A stretch of 64,000 nucleotides of DNA, from assembly GCF_006540305.1 (NCBI RefSeq), contig NZ_BJOR01000001.1:1798001-1862000 (forward strand), given 5' to 3'. Position 1 is the stretch's first letter. Every line of letters begins with the position of its first letter. Both the position numbers and the translations under genes were made by a program. The notes under the pieces are model-generated. The model was given only the letters and a program-made list of their open reading frames with translations, was not told the origin of the DNA and searched no databases. Below are positions 60,488-64,000 of this stretch, piece after piece. This stretch comes from Streptomyces sp. 6-11-2 (GTDB taxonomy: Bacteria; Actinomycetota; Actinomycetes; Streptomycetales; Streptomycetaceae).

Positions 60488-61651
60488 ATGACGGTGCTCA
60501 CCGATCAGCCGATCACCAGCGCCGCGCCCGCAGGGCCCGCGGCGCCCTTCCCGGGGAGGGACCCGTTGACCGACCAGTACGCACCCCGTGACCCGCACGC
60601 ACTGTTCGACCCGCACGCGCCGCGCGACCGGCACGCCTTCATCGCCGGACTGCCCAAGGCCGAACTGCACGTGCACCACGTCGGGTCCGCCTCCCCCCGG
60701 ATCGTCTCCGAGCTGGCCGCCCGCCACCCCGACTCCAGGGTGCCCACCGATCCCGAGGCCCTGGCCGACTACTTCACCTTCACGGACTTCGCCCACTTCA
60801 TCGAGGTGTACCTGTCCGTCGTGGACCTGATCCGCACCCCGGAAGACGTCCGGCTGCTGACCTACGAGGTGGCCCGCGACCTGGCCCGGCAGCAGGTGCG
60901 CTACGCGGAGCTCACCATCACGCCGTTCTCCTCCACCCGGCGGGGCATCGACGAGCGCGCCTTCATGGACGCGATCGAGGACGCCCGCAAGGCGGCCGAG
61001 GCCGAGTTCGGAACCGTACTGCGCTGGTGCTTCGACATCCCCGGTGAGGCCGGTCTCGAATCGGCCGAGGAGACCATCCGGCTCGCCACCGACGACCGGC
61101 TGCGCCCCGAGGGCCTGGTGTCGTTCGGGCTCGGCGGGCCGGAGATCGGCGTACCGCGGCCCCAGTTCAAGCCCTACTTCGACCGGGCCATCGCCGCCGG
61201 GCTGCACTCCGTGCCGCACGCGGGCGAGACCACCGGGCCCGAGACGGTGTGGGACGCGCTGACCGAGCTGCGCGCCGAGCGCATCGGCCACGGCACCAGC
61301 TCCGCCCTGGACCCGAAGCTGCTCGCCCACCTCGCCGAGCACCGCATCCCGCTGGAGGTCTGCCCCACCTCCAACATCGCCACCCGGGCCGTGCGCACCA
61401 TGGAGGAACACCCCATCAAGGAGTTCGTCCGCGCCGGGGTGCTCGTCACGGTCAACTCCGACGACCCGCCCATGTTCGGCACCGACCTCAACAACGAGTA
61501 CGCCGTGGCCGGCCGGCTGCTCGACCTCGACGAGCGGGGCCTGGCCGAGCTGGCCAAGAACGCTGCGCACGCCTCCTTCCTGGACACGGCCGGCAAGGCG
61601 AGCATCGTGGAGGAGATCGACGCCTACACCGCGCGGTGGCTCGCGCCCTGA
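60488..61651 (+). CDS. adenosine deaminase family protein
   Basis: A 387-residue metal-dependent hydrolase of the purine salvage/catabolism type that converts adenosine (or a related aminopurine) to inosine. The barrel starts at about residue 55 with the zinc motif in AELHVHHVGSASP. Further ligands and catalytic residues appear in SVPHAGETTGPE, RIGHGTSS, LEVCPTSN and the SDDPPMF motif. The HxH is kept, but the usual HLHLDG is HVHHVG. The first 50 residues are not part of the barrel, and a later start such as the TTG at 60566 is possible. Related subgroups include adenine deaminases; substrate not certain. Confidence 0.9.
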   Translation: MTVLTDQPITSAAPAGPAAPFPGRDPLTDQYAPRDPHALFDPHAPRDRHAFIAGLPKAELHVHHVGSASPRIVSELAARHPDSRVPTDPEALADYFTFTDFAHFIEVYLSVVDLIRTPEDVRLLTYEVARDLARQQVRYAELTITPFSSTRRGIDERAFMDAIEDARKAAEAEFGTVLRWCFDIPGEAGLESAEETIRLATDDRLRPEGLVSFGLGGPEIGVPRPQFKPYFDRAIAAGLHSVPHAGETTGPETVWDALTELRAERIGHGTSSALDPKLLAHLAEHRIPLEVCPTSNIATRAVRTMEEHPIKEFVRAGVLVTVNSDDPPMFGTDLNNEYAVAGRLLDLDERGLAELAKNAAHASFLDTAGKASIVEEIDAYTARWLAP

Positions 61652-61680
61652 GCGGGACACGGCGGGACACAATGGGGCCC

Positions 61681-62379
61681 ATGCAGACCGTGACCGCCGT
61701 GGCGCACCGCGGCGACCCCTACCGCTTCCGCGAGAACACCGTCGACTCGCTGCGCTCCGCGTTCGTACAGGGCGCGGACGCGGTCGAGATCGACGTACGG
61801 CTGACCCGGGACGGTGTTCCGGTGCTGCTGCACGACGAGTCGCTGAAGCGGCTGTGGGCCCACGACCGGCCGCTGCACGCGCTGTCCGCGGCAGAACTGC
61901 GCGACGTGACGGACGGCCGGGTGCCCACGCTGGAGGACGCCCTCGCCGCGACGGGCACCGGCCGGGTGATGATCGACCTGCCGGGCCCGGCCCGCCCGCG
62001 GGCGGTGCGGCGGATCGTCGACGTGGTCGACGCGTGCGGGGCGCGGGACCGCGTGTACTACTGCGCGGGCGCCGAGGCCATGCTCGCGGTGCGCGCCGCC
62101 GACCCGGCCGCCGAGATCGCGCTGACCTGGACGAGCCTGGCGCCCCCGCGGGCCGGGCTGCTGGAGGCGGTGCGGCCCCGGTGGCTGAACTACCGGTTCA
62201 CCCTGGTGGACCGGGACCTCGCCACCCGTGTCCATCGCGACGGCTACCTGCTGTCCGTCTGGACCCCCGACACCCGACGCTCCCTGCGCCGCCTCCTCGA
62301 CCTCGGCGCCGACTCCATCACGACCAACCGCGTCGACCTGCTGCACACCCTGCGCACCGCGCAGACCGCGGCACCGTAG
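61681..62379 (+). CDS. glycerophosphodiester phosphodiesterase
   Basis: A 232-residue soluble TIM-barrel enzyme that splits glycerophosphodiesters to glycerol 3-phosphate and an alcohol. Catalytic and metal motifs: AHRGDPYRFRENT at the N-terminus, EIDVRLTRDGVPVLLHDESL, and SVWTPDTRRSLRRLLDLGADSITTNRVD at the C-terminus. The start is ATG at 61681; an ATG three codons earlier (61672) is also possible. It begins 30 nt after the deaminase stop, probably the same transcript. Confidence 0.93.
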   Translation: MQTVTAVAHRGDPYRFRENTVDSLRSAFVQGADAVEIDVRLTRDGVPVLLHDESLKRLWAHDRPLHALSAAELRDVTDGRVPTLEDALAATGTGRVMIDLPGPARPRAVRRIVDVVDACGARDRVYYCAGAEAMLAVRAADPAAEIALTWTSLAPPRAGLLEAVRPRWLNYRFTLVDRDLATRVHRDGYLLSVWTPDTRRSLRRLLDLGADSITTNRVDLLHTLRTAQTAAP

Positions 62380-62437
62380 GGCCTCTCGTTCGGATCATGC
62401 CGGGCTCCCTGATCCGGTCCGATCCCGACGAAGGACC

Positions 62438-62737
62438 CTAGCGGCGGGCCCCCGACAACACCTCGGTACGGTCCGGCACTTGCTCCGGAACGCCTCGGCG
62501 ATGGGTGCCCTCCCCGACGGACGCGGCGGCGGCGATGGCGCCCATCATCCCAACGACCACCGCGAATTCACGCGTGTCCACGGACCCCAGTCGCCGCCAC
62601 ACCGCCTCCGGCACCCCCGGGAAGCGCTCCCGCAGCGCCGATACGCTGCGCCGCTGCCAGCCCGGCACGGCGGCCAACTCCGCCACATCGTGCGGGGCCC
62701 AGGCCGCCAGCAGCCCGAACGTGACGGCGGGGCACAC
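62438..62737 (-). CDS. possible small hypothetical protein
   Basis: A 99-residue frame from a GTG at 62737 (PAVTFGLLAAWAPHDVAELAAVPGWQRRSVSALRERFPGVPEAVWRRLGSVDTREF). The middle looks like a short helical domain. No ribosome site and no recognisable family. It fills the space between the convergent phosphodiesterase and the PotD-like gene. Coding status uncertain. Confidence 0.4.
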   Translation of the reverse strand: MCPAVTFGLLAAWAPHDVAELAAVPGWQRRSVSALRERFPGVPEAVWRRLGSVDTREFAVVVGMMGAIAAAASVGEGTHRRGVPEQVPDRTEVLSGARR

Positions 62738-62777
62738 CGGTTGGTCGCTCTACGTGTGCGTCACGCAGGTGAGTCTG

Positions 62778-63968
62778 CTACAGGCCCACGATGGCGTTCC
62801 AGCGCTTGGCGAACTCCACACGCTCCCCGGAGGACATGTCGCGGGCGATGGCGAGGCGCTCGCGCATGGTGGCGTCGGGGAAGATCAGCGGGTTCTCGGC
62901 GAGTTCGGCGGTGTCCTGGTCCTTGGAGTCGGCGAGCACCGCCTGGGCCGCCGGGACGGGGCAGACGTAGTTGACCCAGGTGGCGAGTTCCGCGGCCACC
63001 TCGGGGTCGTAGTAGTAGTCGATCAGGCGTTCCGCGTTGGCCTTGTGGCCGGCCCGGTTGGGGATCATCCAGGAGTCCGACCACAGTTCCGCGCCCTCCT
63101 CGGGCACGACGAAGCGGATGTCGGGGTTGTCCGCCTGGAGCTGGATCACATCGCCCGAGTAGGCCTGGCAGGCCAGGACGTCCCCGCTGACCAGGTCCTT
63201 GGTGTAGTCGTTGCCGGTGAAGCGGCGGATGTGGCCCTTGCGGATCTGCCGCTCCACCTGGTCGCAGATCTTGTCGAAGTCGTGGGTCTTCCACTTGGTG
63301 ATGTCCACGCCGTTGGCCTGCATCAGCAGCGCGAACGCCTCGTCCAGGCCGGACAGCAGGGTGACCCGGCCCTTGAGGTCGCTCGCCCACAGGTCGGAGA
63401 CCTGGCGTATCTCGCGGCCGAGCTTGCGGCGGTTGTAGGCGATGCCGGTGATGCCCGACTGGTACGGCATCGTGAACTTGCGTCCCGGATCGAAGGCGGG
63501 GTCGCGCAGCAGCGGGTCCAGATACTTGGCCACCTGCGGCTGACGGGCGCGGTCCATCTCCTGCACCCAGCCCAGCCGGACGAACCGCGCGCACAGCCAG
63601 TCGCTGATCACGATGAGATCGCGGCCCGGGTCCTGATGGTTCATCAGGGACGGGCTGATCTTGCCGAAGAACTCGTCGTTGTCGTTGATCTCCTCGACGT
63701 AGTCGACGGCGATGCCCGTCTGCTTCTCGAAGGCCTCCAGAGTGGGCCGCTTGTTCGGGTTCTTGTCGTCGGTGTCGATGTAGAGCGGCCAGTTCGCCCA
63801 GGTCAGCCGGTGATCGGTGGCGGAGATGTCCGGGATGGCGCGGTCACCGGGCTGGACGTAGGCGGCGGGCACCCCGCAGCCGGCGAGCGCACCGAGCGCG
63901 GCCGTGCCGCCCAGGGCACGCAGCAGGGAGCGACGGGAGAGCGGGGGCGTCTTCGGAGTCTTGGGCAC
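62778..63968 (-). CDS. second PotD-like spermidine/putrescine-binding lipoprotein
   Basis: A 396-residue binding protein with a Tat motif (LSRRSLLRALGG) and a lipobox LAGC (Cys near 31). The mature sequence is parallel to that at 55.8-57.1 kb: WANWPLYIDTDDK, NDNDEFFGKISPSL, GRDLIVISDWLCARFVRLGWVQ, GNDYTKDLVSGDVLACQAYSGDVIQLQADNPDIRF. No transporter genes follow downstream in the window; partners may lie beyond the right edge, upstream of this gene. The copies probably differ in polyamine preference. Confidence 0.92.
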   Translation of the reverse strand: MPKTPKTPPLSRRSLLRALGGTAALGALAGCGVPAAYVQPGDRAIPDISATDHRLTWANWPLYIDTDDKNPNKRPTLEAFEKQTGIAVDYVEEINDNDEFFGKISPSLMNHQDPGRDLIVISDWLCARFVRLGWVQEMDRARQPQVAKYLDPLLRDPAFDPGRKFTMPYQSGITGIAYNRRKLGREIRQVSDLWASDLKGRVTLLSGLDEAFALLMQANGVDITKWKTHDFDKICDQVERQIRKGHIRRFTGNDYTKDLVSGDVLACQAYSGDVIQLQADNPDIRFVVPEEGAELWSDSWMIPNRAGHKANAERLIDYYYDPEVAAELATWVNYVCPVPAAQAVLADSKDQDTAELAENPLIFPDATMRERLAIARDMSSGERVEFAKRWNAIVGL

Positions 63969-64000
63969 CGGCCCAGGATGCCGCTCCTGTCCGCGGCCGG

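Overview
The window looks like a chromosomal segment of a Streptomyces: GC content near 70%, strong third-position GC, frequent GTG starts, 1- and 4-nt stop/start overlaps, and the typical actinomycete order dxr–rseP–ispG–(GNAT)–proS. All calls come from reading the sequence and its translations. No database search was run.

Layout. (1) 0.3–15.7 kb: mostly core genes on the minus strand (proS, two GNAT acetyltransferases, ispG, rseP, dxr, a large acyl-CoA dehydrogenase). These are interrupted by a four-gene ABC importer and its LacI-type regulator, with two matching operator-like palindromes. (2) 15.8–31.2 kb: a complete predicted xyloglucan utilisation regulon. It has a LacI regulator, GH31 alpha-xylosidase, secreted GH12 endoglucanase/xyloglucanase, GH95 alpha-fucosidase, GH42 beta-galactosidase, a CUT1-type sugar importer (binding protein and two permeases, no ATPase) and a divergent GH3 beta-glucosidase. 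Four copies of the palindrome TCGAAGCGCTTCGA (one imperfect) lie before its three transcription units. Only GH12 carries a signal peptide, so the model is outside cleavage, oligosaccharide import, and cytoplasmic removal of fucose, galactose, xylose and glucose. (3) 31.2–40 kb: an accessory island of small and unusual genes. It holds an ECF sigma factor coupled to an unknown protein, three small HTH regulators, a charged secreted peptide, a candidate RiPP-like locus (70-residue precursor-like peptide, attenuator hairpin, RRE/PqqD-like–M50 protease fusion, secreted partner) and a decayed or domesticated IS3-type transposase pair. (4) 40–64 kb: nitrogen and polyamine catabolism. It holds an aldehyde dehydrogenase, a PucR regulator, gabT, a six-gene polyamine operon (aldehyde dehydrogenase–potDABC-like–FAD oxidase) and a second PotD-like binding protein. 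Interspersed are a membrane-anchored FtsK/VirD4-like ATPase, a PAP2 phosphatase, a GH18 chitinase with a DasR-like site in its promoter, a NADAR protein, adenosine deaminase and a glycerophosphodiesterase.

The most interesting parts are the RiPP-like locus at 35.4–38.4 kb and the tightly marked xyloglucan regulon at 15.8–31.2 kb. No tRNA, rRNA or CRISPR array was recognised.
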